Assembly: GCF_003002875.1 (NCBI RefSeq) | Contig: NZ_PVTH01000001.1 | Location: 620,001-684,000 of the forward strand | From: Arcticibacter pallidicorallinus | GTDB lineage: Bacteria; Bacteroidota; Bacteroidia; Sphingobacteriales; Sphingobacteriaceae | Length of the DNA stretch: 64,000 nucleotides | Direction: 5' to 3' | Program-made: the position numbers and the translations under genes | In this document: positions 43,344-52,659 of the stretch, piece by piece | Layout of the letters: each line of letters begins with the position of its first letter | How positions within the stretch are numbered: position 1 is the stretch's first letter | Notes under the pieces: model-generated | What the model was told of the DNA's origin: nothing | Databases searched by the model: none | The model's input: the letters and a program-made list of their open reading frames with translations, nothing else

Positions 43344-46300
43344 ATGTACTACTTAGGAAGGTTTTTGCTGGTTTTTGTCGCAGGCCTTTTCCTGAACTTC
43401 CATTCAGAAGCTCAGGTACGCCGTGAGATATCTTTGAATGAGGGTTGGAAAACCGTCGCTCATGATACTGACCAGAATTTATATAATGGCTTCGAGGCTG
43501 AGGGCTTCAGAGATGCCGACTGGACGCAGGTAGATGTTCCGCATAACTGGGACGTGTATCACGGCTACAGACGGCTGCTTAAGGGTAACCGCCATGGCTA
43601 TGCCTGGTACCGTAAGAATTTTGAGGTGAAAGCCAAAGGAAAGAACGAACGTTACTTCCTGTTCTTCGAAGGGGTAGGGTCATATGCTACAGTTTGGCTC
43701 AACGGTAAGAAAGTCGGTTATCATGCCGGCGGCAGAACTACCTTTACTCTGGACGTTACCTCAGCAATCCGACTGAAAGGCAATAACACTCTGGCTGTGC
43801 GTGCCGACCATCCGGATGAGATCCGTGACCTGCCATGGGTAGACGGAGGCGGTTCAGAAGAAAGGGGCTTTTCCGAAGGTTCTCAGCCTATGGGGATTTT
43901 CAGACCGGTACATCTTGTGGTCACCAATCCGGTCCGCATCGAACCTTTCGGCGTGCATGCCTGGAACGATAATAAGATCTCTGCGGAGTCAGCCAAAATT
44001 AACTTTTCTGTAGAAGTAAAAAACTACGGAAATACGCCTAAGCAATTACGTGTGGTAAACCGACTGGAAAATCGCGAACGTAAAAAAGTATTTGAAGTCA
44101 GCAAGCAGAAGATGCTGCAGCCGGGATCTCTGGAAACGATTAGCGACGTGAGTCCCGAAATCATAAAGCCGCATCTTTGGTCTATTGAAGATCCCTATCT
44201 TTATACGATCGTCACAGAAGTAATCGATAACGGTAAGGTGATCGACAGGCTTGAAACGCCATACGGTATCCGCTGGATCAGCTGGCCAATCGGACGTGCA
44301 TCGAATGATAAGCGCTTCTTCCTGAACGGAAAGCCGGTATTTATCAACGGCATTGCCGAGTATGAACACCTGCTTGGTGGAAGCCATGCTTTCAGCGCTG
44401 AGCAGGTACGCTCCCGCGTAATGCAAATGAAAGCTGCAGGCTATAACTCCTTCCGGGATGCCCATCAGCCCCATAATCTGAGATACCAGGAACACTGGGA
44501 CAAGATGGGAGTACTGTTGTGGACGCAGATGGCCGCTCATATCTGGTTTGATAATCCTGAGTTCAAGAAAAACTTTAAAACCCTGATGAGGGATTGGGTA
44601 AAAGAGCGGAGAAATAGTCCTTCTGTCGTGTTATGGGGTCTGGAAAATGAAAGTACTCTCCCTGAAGATTTCGCAAGAGAGTGTACAGAAATCATCAGAG
44701 AGATGGATCCTACTGCTTCATCTCAACGCCTTGTAACCACTTGTAATGGTGGCAAGGGTACAGACTGGGATGTGCCGCAGAACTGGACAGGTACCTATGG
44801 TGGCGATCCCAAGTTATATGGGGAAGATGTAAAACGTCAGGTGCTCATCGGTGAGTACGGTGCATGGCGTACCCTTGATCTGCATACCGAAGGTCCATAC
44901 GATCAGAACGGTATATTTAGCGAAGACCGCATGACCCAGCTGATGGAGATGAAGGTTCGTCTGGCAGATTCTGTCAAGAACGAAACCTCGGGACATTATT
45001 TCTGGCTGTTTACGTCACATGACAATCCGGGACGTGTGCAAGGCGGCGAAGGACTTCGCGAACTCGACAGAATCGGTCCCGTTAACTATAAAGGTTTGCT
45101 AACTCCATGGGAAGAGCCCCTGGACGTATATTATATGTTCAGATCCAATTATGCGCCCAAGGAAACCGACCCGATGGTCTATATCGTATCACATACCTGG
45201 GCAAATCGCTGGAAATCTCCCGGACTAAAAGATCGTATTACGGTATATTCCAATTGCGATGAGGTGGAGCTCTTTAACGATGTCGACAATGTATCGCTTG
45301 GCAAAAGAACAAGGGGTGGTGTAGGAACCCATTTCTCCTGGTCGAAATCCGATATCCGCTACAATGTCTTGTACGCTGTAGGATACGTGGATGGCAAGCC
45401 AGTTGCTAAAGACTATATTGTTTTGAATCACCTTCCTGAGTCGCCAAATTTTGAGGCCTTCTACCAGGATGCTCAGAACCTCACTGCTCCGAAGAAGAAA
45501 CTCAACTATCTGTACCGCGTGAATCTGGGTGGACCCGATTATACGGATATCAATGGAAACGTTTGGAAGGCCGACAGACAGCAGACATCTGCTGATACCT
45601 GGGGATCCAATTCCTGGACGAAGGACTTTCCGGGTACGCCCGATTTCTTTGCCAGTCAGCGTAAAACTCACGATCCTATAAAGGGAACCAAAGACTGGCC
45701 CCTATTCCAGACTTTCCGGTACGGAAGAGAAAAGCTAAACTTTGACTTCCCTGTTCCTGATGGTGAATATACCGTTGAACTGTACTTCAATGAGCCTTGG
45801 TTAGGAACCGGAGGAGGACTGGATGCTACAGGTTTCAGACTGTTCGACGTAGCGGTCAACGGTAAAACCTATATCAAAAACCTGGATATATGGAAAGAAG
45901 CAGGACATGACCAGGCGCTGAAAAAGACCCTTAAAGTGAAAGTCACCGGAGGTAAGCTGAATATATCTTTCCCTAAAGTACTTTCAGGTCAAGCTGTGAT
46001 CTCCGCAATCGCTATTGCATCCGCAGATAAGAATGTAAAGCCGGCCGCGGGAGCGAAAAGCTTGATTCAAGATTTCAACGCAGCATCAGACTGGTCGTTG
46101 GAGACCTGGATGGATGCCGGAGATCGTCAATTTAATAACGCCCAGGAACCTAAATTTACGGCCTTACCTCCCGTGTTATATGGAGCAGACTGGATCAGGA
46201 CTCCTGCCAGCGGCGGGCAAGCAAGCTTTACACTTGCGGAAGAAGCAGACGTATTTGTTGCTCTGCCTGAAGGTCAGCAAGTGCCGGCATGGTTGAAAGA

Positions 46301-46850
46301 TTACGAAAACACAAAGTCTTCCCTGGAGAACAGCCGCGAACAGAACTTTAAATTTAATGTGTATCGTAAACGGTTTGAGAAGGGCGCGTCCGTTCAAATT
46401 CCGTCAGCATTAACTACTGCGGTTTTACCGGCGACTACGTTGCAGCCAGCCTTTGATTTGAAAAAATCAGAGACGTATAAATCACATATCGCTAAATTTA
46501 GCAGTAATATCAAGGCTACCACTGTTAACGAAAAGGACGCAGTGACCTTCTATAAAGCTTCTGGAGATGTTCTCGAGTTCACCTTCTCCGTAGGTGTAGC
46601 CGATACGTACTCGTTGACACTAAGGTACGCCAATACCTTGCCGAAGGTGATGAAAGCGAAGCTGCAATTGGTGATGGCAGACGGTACGCTCTTAAAAGAA
46701 GAGATCGTCGAGCTTACAACCAGCAAACCAGGTAAGTGGAATTACCTGAACGGAACTTCCGGATCTATGATTAATGCCGGAACCTACAAGTACAGGGTTA
46801 TCGCTATTGACGCCGAGGGACTCAGCGTCTCAGCACTTGATGTGCAATAG
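43344..46850 (+). CDS. GH2 beta-glycosidase with malectin-like and C-terminal domains
   Basis: A 1168-residue exported protein (signal ending HSEAQ). Sugar-binding domain (VDVPHNWDVYHGY, residues about 25-200), immunoglobulin-like domain, then the TIM barrel with acid/base Glu436 in WGLENESTLP and nucleophile Glu504 in LIGEYGAWR. After the GH2 core, a malectin-like domain (YRVNLGGPDYTDINGNVWKAD ... VELYFNEPWLG, about 725-895) and further beta domains follow; the malectin part probably binds carbohydrate. GH2 covers beta-galactosidases, beta-glucuronidases and others; beta-glucuronidase or beta-galactosidase activity on a pectic side chain fits the neighbours but is inferred. It is the last gene of the unit, followed by a strong terminator. 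Confidence 0.92.
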   Translation: MYYLGRFLLVFVAGLFLNFHSEAQVRREISLNEGWKTVAHDTDQNLYNGFEAEGFRDADWTQVDVPHNWDVYHGYRRLLKGNRHGYAWYRKNFEVKAKGKNERYFLFFEGVGSYATVWLNGKKVGYHAGGRTTFTLDVTSAIRLKGNNTLAVRADHPDEIRDLPWVDGGGSEERGFSEGSQPMGIFRPVHLVVTNPVRIEPFGVHAWNDNKISAESAKINFSVEVKNYGNTPKQLRVVNRLENRERKKVFEVSKQKMLQPGSLETISDVSPEIIKPHLWSIEDPYLYTIVTEVIDNGKVIDRLETPYGIRWISWPIGRASNDKRFFLNGKPVFINGIAEYEHLLGGSHAFSAEQVRSRVMQMKAAGYNSFRDAHQPHNLRYQEHWDKMGVLLWTQMAAHIWFDNPEFKKNFKTLMRDWVKERRNSPSVVLWGLENESTLPEDFARECTEIIREMDPTASSQRLVTTCNGGKGTDWDVPQNWTGTYGGDPKLYGEDVKRQVLIGEYGAWRTLDLHTEGPYDQNGIFSEDRMTQLMEMKVRLADSVKNETSGHYFWLFTSHDNPGRVQGGEGLRELDRIGPVNYKGLLTPWEEPLDVYYMFRSNYAPKETDPMVYIVSHTWANRWKSPGLKDRITVYSNCDEVELFNDVDNVSLGKRTRGGVGTHFSWSKSDIRYNVLYAVGYVDGKPVAKDYIVLNHLPESPNFEAFYQDAQNLTAPKKKLNYLYRVNLGGPDYTDINGNVWKADRQQTSADTWGSNSWTKDFPGTPDFFASQRKTHDPIKGTKDWPLFQTFRYGREKLNFDFPVPDGEYTVELYFNEPWLGTGGGLDATGFRLFDVAVNGKTYIKNLDIWKEAGHDQALKKTLKVKVTGGKLNISFPKVLSGQAVISAIAIASADKNVKPAAGAKSLIQDFNAASDWSLETWMDAGDRQFNNAQEPKFTALPPVLYGADWIRTPASGGQASFTLAEEADVFVALPEGQQVPAWLKDYENTKSSLENSREQNFKFNVYRKRFEKGASVQIPSALTTAVLPATTLQPAFDLKKSETYKSHIAKFSSNIKATTVNEKDAVTFYKASGDVLEFTFSVGVADTYSLTLRYANTLPKVMKAKLQLVMADGTLLKEEIVELTTSKPGKWNYLNGTSGSMINAGTYKYRVIAIDAEGLSVSALDVQ

Positions 46851-46874
46851 CTGGTTAACCATTAAATCAAACAC

Positions 46875-46918
46875 AAAGAGGTTGTATCATAAGTCATGAT
46901 ACAGCCTCTTTTTATTTT
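46875..46918 (+). terminator. Rho-independent terminator after the five-gene glycosidase unit
   Basis: AAAGAGGTTGTATCAT (46875-46890) pairs with ATGATACAGCCTCTTT (46896-46911), 16 bp with one wobble and a 5-nt loop, followed by TTATTTT. It lies 24 bp after the GH2 stop. Confidence 0.9.
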
Positions 46919-46990
46919 AAAGGAGATCTCGAAGGGGAGGTGTGGTCAGCTTATGGATTGCCAGTGCTCTGATAGTGGGTGACGCCGCGA

Positions 46991-47057
46991 TGAGGCCAGA
47001 GTGAGGCCACGGTGAGGCCACCTTTCTGCGTAAAAACGTGGCCTCACTCTGGCCTCA
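46991..47057. repeat. GC-rich inverted repeat built of 11-bp tandem units
   Basis: Three head-to-tail units TGAGGCCAGAG, TGAGGCCACGG and TGAGGCCACC (46991-47022) are followed after a short spacer by inverted copies. A 21-bp arm at 46991-47011 is perfectly complementary to 47037-47057. It lies in the 472-bp gap between the GH2 terminator and the symporter promoter and is much more GC-rich than its surroundings. It has no coding potential that I can recognise. Confidence 0.75.
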
Positions 47058-47083
47058 CTCTGGCTGCAAGGTGGCTACACCTA

Positions 47084-47113
47084 CCGGCTGGCCACCAGCT
47101 GGTGGCCAGCCGG
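47084..47113. repeat. Perfect 30-bp palindrome
   Basis: The left arm CCGGCTGGCCACCAG (47084-47098) is followed directly by its exact reverse complement CTGGTGGCCAGCCGG (47099-47113). It lies 26 bp after the inverted repeat at 46991-47057 and is equally GC-rich, so the two may be parts of one REP-like or miniature mobile element. Confidence 0.85.
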
Positions 47114-47184
47114 CAAAAATCAAGTAAAACTTAAAATCAGGCAGTACGCAAGTAAAAATCAGCTCCAAGGTGTATCTTGATAAT

Positions 47185-47243
47185 ATCGTATAATACTCAG
47201 AAAAAATGGTACAGTAAAGGCAAGTTATTGGGGGCTAGATTTG
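47185..47243 (+). promoter_or_regulatory. PUL promoter 2: 21-bp direct repeat plus -7 box
   Basis: Half-sites ATCGTATAAT at 47185 and ATGGTACAGT at 47206 (21 bp apart), perfect -7 box TAGATTTG at 47236 (30 bp after the second). It precedes the symporter gene by 80 bp. Confidence 0.72.
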
Positions 47244-47322
47244 TGGTATTGAAAGGGGTTTCCTCTGATTATACCAAACGAACTTAACCCAGTCAAATAA
47301 TATTAGTTATTTGGCCTTTGAT

Positions 47323-48882
47323 ATGAAGAACCTACCATTATTTGATTTAGCTGTTATAGCAATTTATCTTCTGGGAATGATTCTGGTTGGCTTTTATTTT
47401 TCGAGGAAAAATAAAAGTTCTGATCATTTCACCAAAGCTTCCGGTACGATTCCCGGATGGGCGATTGGAATGTCCATTTACGCCACCTTCCTGAGTAGTA
47501 ATACGTTTTTGGGCGTTCCCGGCAAGGCCTTCGGGGACAACTGGAATGCTTTTGTATTTAGTCTTTCTATGCCGCTCGCGGCTTGGGTAGCTTCTAAGTA
47601 CTTCGTTCCTTTTTATCGCAATACGGGCGAAATATCCGCTTATACCAATCTGGAAAAGCGATTTGGTGCCTGGGCAAGAACTTACGCAGTTGTATGTTTT
47701 TTACTTACCCAGCTCGCGAGAATGGGGTCGATCTTTTTTGGTATCGCCCTTAGCCTTCAGGCGCTGACCGGCTATTCCATGTCCATGATTATGATCGTCA
47801 TGGGTATATGTATTATCATTTACACGGTATTGGGTGGTATTGAGGCCGTTATCTGGACAGAAGTTGTTCAGGGAGTAATCAAGACGCTGGGTGCTGTACT
47901 GATATTATACCTGATCGTAGCCGACATGCCGGGAGGCGTTTCTTCTATTATGGAGATCGGCAAAGCCAACGATAAGTTTAGTCTCGGAACACTAGACTTC
48001 AATTTTATAGAATCGTCCTTCTGGGTGGTCCTCCTATATGGTTTTTTTATCAACCTGAACAACTTTGGGATGGATCAGAACTATGTTCAGCGCTACCATA
48101 CGGCTCCGAACTCGAAGGAAGCGTCTAAGTCTTTGTGGCTTTGTGTATTCCTTTACGTACCTGCGTCGCTGTTGTTCTTCATCATAGGATCTGCTTTATT
48201 TGCCTATTATAGTGTTAATCCGGAGTTTACCGAGGTGCTTAGGCAGCAGGTAGCTGTCGAAAGGCTTCCTATCGGTTCTTCAGCGGCTCAGATTAGTCAG
48301 ATGGCGGCGACGCTCCAGCCGGCCGATTACGGAGATAAGGTAATGCCGCATTTTATGGTTACGAAGATCCCCGCTGGATTGGTTGGATTAATCGTATCGG
48401 CGATTTTATCTGCGGCAATGTCTACCATCAGCTCCGGTATGAACGCCTCTGCCACCGTTTTTTCGGTCGACATATACAAACGTTATTTCAAACAGGACAT
48501 CAACGAGAAGCAGACCATGTTCGTGCTTCATACTTCGACTGTTGTTTTCGGCTTGCTTGGTATGGCGGCAGGAATAGCCATGATAGGAGTGAAGAGTATC
48601 CTGGATGTGTGGTGGCAGCTGTCGGGGATTTTCGCAGCAGGTATGCTGGGCTTGTTCCTTCTGGGCTTGATCAGCAAGCAAAGCAAGAACCACGAGGCAA
48701 TCATCGCAACGATTATCGGTATTCTGGTCATTATCTGGATGACATTCTCACCCTTGCTTCCTGTTGAATACGATTATTTACGTAACACACTTCATTATAA
48801 CATGATCATTGTTGTCGGTACCCTCACCATCTTCTTAGTGGGTGTGCTGCTGACAAGGCTCAGACGACGCTCATCAATATAA
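47323..48882 (+). CDS. SSS-family sodium:solute symporter
   Basis: A 519-residue inner-membrane transporter with about 13-14 hydrophobic helices. An upstream TTG at 47311 is in frame, but ATG 47323 (MKNLPLFDLAVIAIYLLGM) is the usual SSS start. Family motifs: the first helix with GFYFSRKNKSSDHF, GWAIGMSIYATFLSSNTFLGVPGKA, YTVLGGIEAVIWTEVVQGVI, and the late SAILSAAMSTISSGMNASATVF, which carries sodium-site serines. It presumably imports the monosaccharide or sugar acid released by the locus; substrate is not visible. It is followed 16 bp later by a DHDPS-type aldolase. Confidence 0.92.
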   Translation: MKNLPLFDLAVIAIYLLGMILVGFYFSRKNKSSDHFTKASGTIPGWAIGMSIYATFLSSNTFLGVPGKAFGDNWNAFVFSLSMPLAAWVASKYFVPFYRNTGEISAYTNLEKRFGAWARTYAVVCFLLTQLARMGSIFFGIALSLQALTGYSMSMIMIVMGICIIIYTVLGGIEAVIWTEVVQGVIKTLGAVLILYLIVADMPGGVSSIMEIGKANDKFSLGTLDFNFIESSFWVVLLYGFFINLNNFGMDQNYVQRYHTAPNSKEASKSLWLCVFLYVPASLLFFIIGSALFAYYSVNPEFTEVLRQQVAVERLPIGSSAAQISQMAATLQPADYGDKVMPHFMVTKIPAGLVGLIVSAILSAAMSTISSGMNASATVFSVDIYKRYFKQDINEKQTMFVLHTSTVVFGLLGMAAGIAMIGVKSILDVWWQLSGIFAAGMLGLFLLGLISKQSKNHEAIIATIIGILVIIWMTFSPLLPVEYDYLRNTLHYNMIIVVGTLTIFLVGVLLTRLRRRSSI

Positions 48883-48898
48883 AAGACTAATTTAATAT

Positions 48899-49831
48899 AT
48901 GGACAATTCGAAAAAGGGCTTCATCCCGGTGATGCTCACTCCGTTTAAAGACAATGGAGATATTGATTATAACACATTAACCAGACTGACAGAGGTTTAC
49001 CTGGAGGCGGGAGCTGCAGGCCTGTTCGCAAACTGTCTGTCGAGCGAGATGTTCGAACTTTCAGATGTTGAGCGGATAGATGCCATCAAACATATCATCA
49101 AAACCGTGAACGGCGCTGTACCGGTGATAGCAACAGGTACATTTGGAGGTGCTATCGACAAGCAGGCAGACTTCGTGAAGCGAGTAAACGATACCGGTAC
49201 AGAAGCGGTTATCGTGATCACCAGTCTGCTTGCGGAAGAGTCAGATTCGGACGAGTATTTTAACTCGCGCGTTTTTGATCTGATCGATCAGACACCGGGA
49301 GTGCCTTTGGGCTTCTACGAGTGTCCGGTTCCTTACAAGCGACTGCTTTCGGCTGAACAGTTGAAAGGCTTTGTTGATACCAAAAGGGTTATCTATCATA
49401 AAGACACCTGCCTGGATATTGAGCAGGTAAGGGCGAAATTGAAAGCAACGGAAGGCGCTCAATTTGGCTTGTATGATGCCTATATGGTGCATGCGGTCGA
49501 GTCGCTGAAGGCGGGTTCATCTGGTTTGTCGTGTATCCAGGGGAATTATTTTCCTGAACTGATTGTATGGTTATGTGATAACTACAACAATGCGGCTATG
49601 GCCGGCGAAGTGGAGAAAGTACAGCAGTTCCTGAACGCCAACATGGACGTGATGCACAATGTATATCCTATCGTTTCTAAATATTTCCTTCAGAAGAGAG
49701 GTCTCAACATCTCGACATTTACAAGACGGAAAGTTGGGGAGTTTACCAGTTCGATAACGAATGAGATCGAAACGCTCTTTAAAGACTATAACTACCTTCA
49801 GCGGGAGTTAGAGCTTGATATTCACATATAA
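48899..49831 (+). CDS. DHDPS/NAL-family lyase, probable 2-keto-3-deoxy-sugar-acid aldolase
   Basis: A 310-residue class I aldolase-fold protein. The Schiff-base lysine Lys168 (VIYHKDTCLD) and the catalytic Tyr140 (GFYECPVP) are present, so the enzyme should be active. The usual GTTGE-type pyruvate loop is replaced by NCLSSEMFELSDVER, as in divergent sugar-acid aldolase branches. True DapA is unlikely in this context: the gene is in one unit with a sugar symporter, near an isomerase. Aldol cleavage of a 2-keto-3-deoxy acid (KDG, Kdo, Dha or similar) to pyruvate and an aldehyde is the likely reaction type; the actual substrate is open. Confidence 0.8.
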   Translation: MDNSKKGFIPVMLTPFKDNGDIDYNTLTRLTEVYLEAGAAGLFANCLSSEMFELSDVERIDAIKHIIKTVNGAVPVIATGTFGGAIDKQADFVKRVNDTGTEAVIVITSLLAEESDSDEYFNSRVFDLIDQTPGVPLGFYECPVPYKRLLSAEQLKGFVDTKRVIYHKDTCLDIEQVRAKLKATEGAQFGLYDAYMVHAVESLKAGSSGLSCIQGNYFPELIVWLCDNYNNAAMAGEVEKVQQFLNANMDVMHNVYPIVSKYFLQKRGLNISTFTRRKVGEFTSSITNEIETLFKDYNYLQRELELDIHI

Positions 49832-49836
49832 CGAGG

Positions 49837-49894
49837 TGAGGGGTTGAGTGCGAAGGCATATTTTGGATGTTTCGCTTTTACATTCAGCCCCTCA
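49837..49894. terminator. Bidirectional hairpin between convergent aldolase and araC genes
   Basis: TGAGGGGTTGAGTG (from 49837) pairs imperfectly with CATTCAGCCCCTCA (to 49894), with an inner CGAA/TTCG pairing and a bulge, followed by TTTT on the plus strand. It occupies the 69-bp gap between convergent genes. Confidence 0.6.
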
Positions 49895-49900
49895 TTTTGA

Positions 49901-50776
49901 TTATATCTTTTGAAGATACTGTCTTTTATAGTCCAGCGGTGTTAATCCGGTTACCTTCTTGAAGTGCCGGTAAAAGTTAGATACATTATTGAATCCGCAG
50001 TCAAAGCAAATGACCTCCGTAGGAAGTTTGTCATCAATAAGCGCGCGACATGCGTGACTTATTCGAATCTCAATTAAAAAGTCGTAATACGTTTTCTTGG
50101 TCATCAGCTTAAAGTACCTGCAGAACGAGGTGACGCTCAGGTTGCTGATCTCGGAGATCTCTTCCAGGCTGATTTCCTTCTTGTAATGAGTCAGGGTGTA
50201 GTTATATACCTTGTTCAGTCGGATCGTGTCCGATTCGGTAGACTTGTTTACCGTGTGCTGACCGGTGACGATGGTTTTATAGTCTTCGGTTTCCGCTAGA
50301 ATTTTCAGGATAGAGAGCAGGATGATGATCTTGTCCAGACCAGATGCATCTATTGCCGAGAACATAAGTGCAGAAAGTTTTTCTTTCGCCTCTCCGTTAA
50401 TGATCATACCCCGTTTGGCCTTTTCGAGCAGCTTCGGTATAAGATAAGCCTCGGGGAGGTTGAGAATGTCTTTTCCTAAGCAGTCGGGCAGGAAGTGAAT
50501 GACTATCGCCTCCACTTCGAGTGTGGAGTTTGCGGCGAAGTATTCGTCTTTGCAGCGAAAAGTATGAGGCAGATTCTCTCCAAGCAAGACCAGTTCACCC
50601 GATGAAAAGTTACTGATATTATCTCCGATGAACCTTACACCTTCGCCCCTTACAGTGAGGTGTAATTCCAGTTCAGGGTGATAATGCCAGATGGTATCAA
50701 ACCGCGGTTTGATATCGTGTCTTATACTGAAAGAGCTCTGGAGTTTCGTGGGAACTTTGTGAAATAAGGGCTTCAT
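49901..50776 (-). CDS. AraC-family regulator, probable activator of the 34-64 kb locus
   Basis: A 291-residue AraC protein. The N-terminal cupin (IWHYHPELELHLTVRGEGVRFI, then SGELVLLGENLPHTF) should bind a small sugar ligand. The C-terminal domain has two helix-turn-helices (EISLEEISEISNLSVTSFCRYF and LPTEVICFDCGFNNVSNFYRHF, ending KKVTGLTPLDYKRQY). It is the only regulator in the locus, on the minus strand at its centre and divergent from the isomerase unit. All five plus-strand units carry the same pair of half-sites 21 bp apart, the spacing at which AraC family dimers bind direct repeats, so I infer it is their common activator. Nothing in the sequence shows the ligand. Confidence 0.92.
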   Translation of the reverse strand: MKPLFHKVPTKLQSSFSIRHDIKPRFDTIWHYHPELELHLTVRGEGVRFIGDNISNFSSGELVLLGENLPHTFRCKDEYFAANSTLEVEAIVIHFLPDCLGKDILNLPEAYLIPKLLEKAKRGMIINGEAKEKLSALMFSAIDASGLDKIIILLSILKILAETEDYKTIVTGQHTVNKSTESDTIRLNKVYNYTLTHYKKEISLEEISEISNLSVTSFCRYFKLMTKKTYYDFLIEIRISHACRALIDDKLPTEVICFDCGFNNVSNFYRHFKKVTGLTPLDYKRQYLQKI

Positions 50777-50844
50777 CTCTCTGGATTTATCTCGTTGCTG
50801 ACTGGAAGCAAGTATACATTAATTTTTCTATTTAGGATGCTAAG

Positions 50845-50903
50845 ATCCTATAAAAACTGGATAACAAGCTGCAACAATGCTATTACAGCCTGGTGCATAT
50901 TTG
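50845..50903 (+). promoter_or_regulatory. PUL promoter 3: 21-bp direct repeat plus -7 box (araC/isomerase divergent region)
   Basis: Half-sites ATCCTATAAA at 50845 and AAGCTGCAAC at 50866 (21 bp apart), -7 box CATATTTG at 50896 (7/8 match, 30 bp after the second). It is directed to the isomerase gene at 51031, with a leader of about 120 nt. The 254-bp region also contains the repeat AGGAT/ATCCT (50834-50849), partly overlapping the first half-site. The araC promoter must lie here too, but I cannot place it. Confidence 0.62.
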
Positions 50904-51030
50904 TAGTACTCGGCTCCAGCTTTACGGCAGAATTTGAACATAAGTCGGAATCAAAAAGAGTCATTTAGAGTTTGTTAACAGACTGATTTTATTATTGATA
51001 AATTCATAAAGAACCTATAAAAATTATACA

Positions 51031-52659
51031 ATGTTGGAAGGAAAGAAGGAAGTTTTATTAGTTGCAAGTGGGGACTTGCGTATCGCTGCAAATCAGAATT
51101 GCTGGGCTACCCAAAACGAAATGGAGCAGCTCCTGGCCAAGGCGATCGAAAAGCTGGGCTGGACGGTAAAACGCGCTCATCATTATAACGAAGCAAAAAA
51201 ACACGGTTTCATCGATTCTCAGAAAATGGGGATGGAGATATTTCGCAATCTTGATCCAGAACAACCCATCATTGTAGCGGAGAGTGTTTGGCAATACAGC
51301 CATCATGTGCTTTCCGGATTGACAACACATAAAGGGCCGATACTTACGGTAGCAAATTGGAGCGGACAATGGCCAGGCCTTGTAGGTATGCTGAACCTGA
51401 ATGGTTCTTTGAGCAAGGCAGGTGTAGAGTACAGCTCACTTTGGAGTGAAACTTTTGAAGACAGCTTCTTTACAAACTCGTTAAAGGAGTGGTTTGAAAC
51501 CGGAATGATCAAGCACGATCAGAGCCATGTAAAAGATTATAGTCTGGTGAAGATTCCGCAGGCTGAAGAGCAACTGGGTAAGGACTTCGCGAAAGCCTTC
51601 AAAAACCGCAAAGGGATTATGGGGATTTTTGATGAAGGCTGTATGGGCATGTACAACGCGATCGTTCCGGATGATCTTTTGCACCGCACAGGATTCTTCA
51701 AGGAGCGTCTGAGCCAGTCAGCCTTATTCGCCGCAATGCGGAAAGTGAGTGTGGATGAGGCAGAAGAAGCCCTGAACTGGCTTCTTGAGCAGGGGATGAC
51801 CTTCGAGTGGGGAGAGAATCCTGAAACTGAGCTGACCAGAGAGCAAACTTTGGAACAGTTGAAGATGTACATCGCATCGCTTCGTATCGCAGAGGAATTC
51901 GGTTGTGATACCATCGGTATCCAGTATCAGCAGGGACTAAAAGATCTTACTGCAGCAAGTGATTTGACAGAAGGACTTTTGAATAATAAACTGCGTCCAC
52001 CGGTTCTTTCTGAATCAGGAGAAGAGATTTACGCAGGACATGCTCTTCCTCACTTCAATGAAGTAGACGAGTGTGCCGGTATAGACGGATATGTTACCTA
52101 TCATTTATGGGAGCAGCTGGGATTAGACGGATCCAACACGCTTCACGACCTGCGCTGGGGTAAGCAACGGAATGTGAACGGCGTTGATGAATTTGTATGG
52201 TTGTTCATGATATCCGGAGCAGCCCCTGCATCGCACTTTACAGATGGATATAAAGGCGCATCAAGTGTTCGTCAACCATCTATGTTCTTCCCTTTCGGAG
52301 GCGGAACGTTGAAAGGAATCAGTAAGCCGGGAAGTATCGTATGGAGCCGGGTATTTGTAATGGACAATAAGCTTCATTGCGATCTGGGTGTAGGTGAGGC
52401 TGTGTCACTTCCATTAGAAGAAAGTCAGAAGATCTGGTCAGAAACTAACCCTGAGTGGCCGCTTATGCATGCGGTGCTAAAAGGAGTAACGCGCGATCAG
52501 ATGATGGCACGTCATAAAGCAAACCATATTCAGGTAGCGTATGCTCCTGATGCGGCGAAAGCACAGGAAATTTGCCGCATTAAGGCCGCCGCGATGACAG
52601 GACTGGGTATTGAAGTGCACTTCTGTGGAGACCTTGATTTTAACGGTTCCCAAAATTAA
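51031..52659 (+). CDS. L-fucose isomerase-like sugar isomerase
   Basis: A 542-residue cytoplasmic protein (no signal) resembling the L-fucose/L-arabinose isomerase superfamily. Features: the N-terminal Rossmann-like region (EVLLVASGDLRIA), AESVWQYSHHVLSGL and LTVANWSGQWPGLVGMLNL, then metal-site-like acidic and histidine segments GIFDEGCMGMYN, NEVDECAGIDGYVTYHLWEQ and GAAPASHFTDGYKGA. The family interconverts aldoses and ketoses with Mn2+. L-fucose, L-galactose or L-arabinose released by the locus are plausible substrates, and the GH95 enzyme would supply L-fucose or L-galactose. No ketose kinase or fuculose-phosphate aldolase lies nearby. The stop overlaps the next ATG (TAATG). Confidence 0.8.
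   Translation: MLEGKKEVLLVASGDLRIAANQNCWATQNEMEQLLAKAIEKLGWTVKRAHHYNEAKKHGFIDSQKMGMEIFRNLDPEQPIIVAESVWQYSHHVLSGLTTHKGPILTVANWSGQWPGLVGMLNLNGSLSKAGVEYSSLWSETFEDSFFTNSLKEWFETGMIKHDQSHVKDYSLVKIPQAEEQLGKDFAKAFKNRKGIMGIFDEGCMGMYNAIVPDDLLHRTGFFKERLSQSALFAAMRKVSVDEAEEALNWLLEQGMTFEWGENPETELTREQTLEQLKMYIASLRIAEEFGCDTIGIQYQQGLKDLTAASDLTEGLLNNKLRPPVLSESGEEIYAGHALPHFNEVDECAGIDGYVTYHLWEQLGLDGSNTLHDLRWGKQRNVNGVDEFVWLFMISGAAPASHFTDGYKGASSVRQPSMFFPFGGGTLKGISKPGSIVWSRVFVMDNKLHCDLGVGEAVSLPLEESQKIWSETNPEWPLMHAVLKGVTRDQMMARHKANHIQVAYAPDAAKAQEICRIKAAAMTGLGIEVHFCGDLDFNGSQN

Noticed and set aside
44046-44540. 164-codon open frame on the minus strand
   Set aside because: It lies inside the GH2 gene, opposite the immunoglobulin-like and barrel domains; no independent support.
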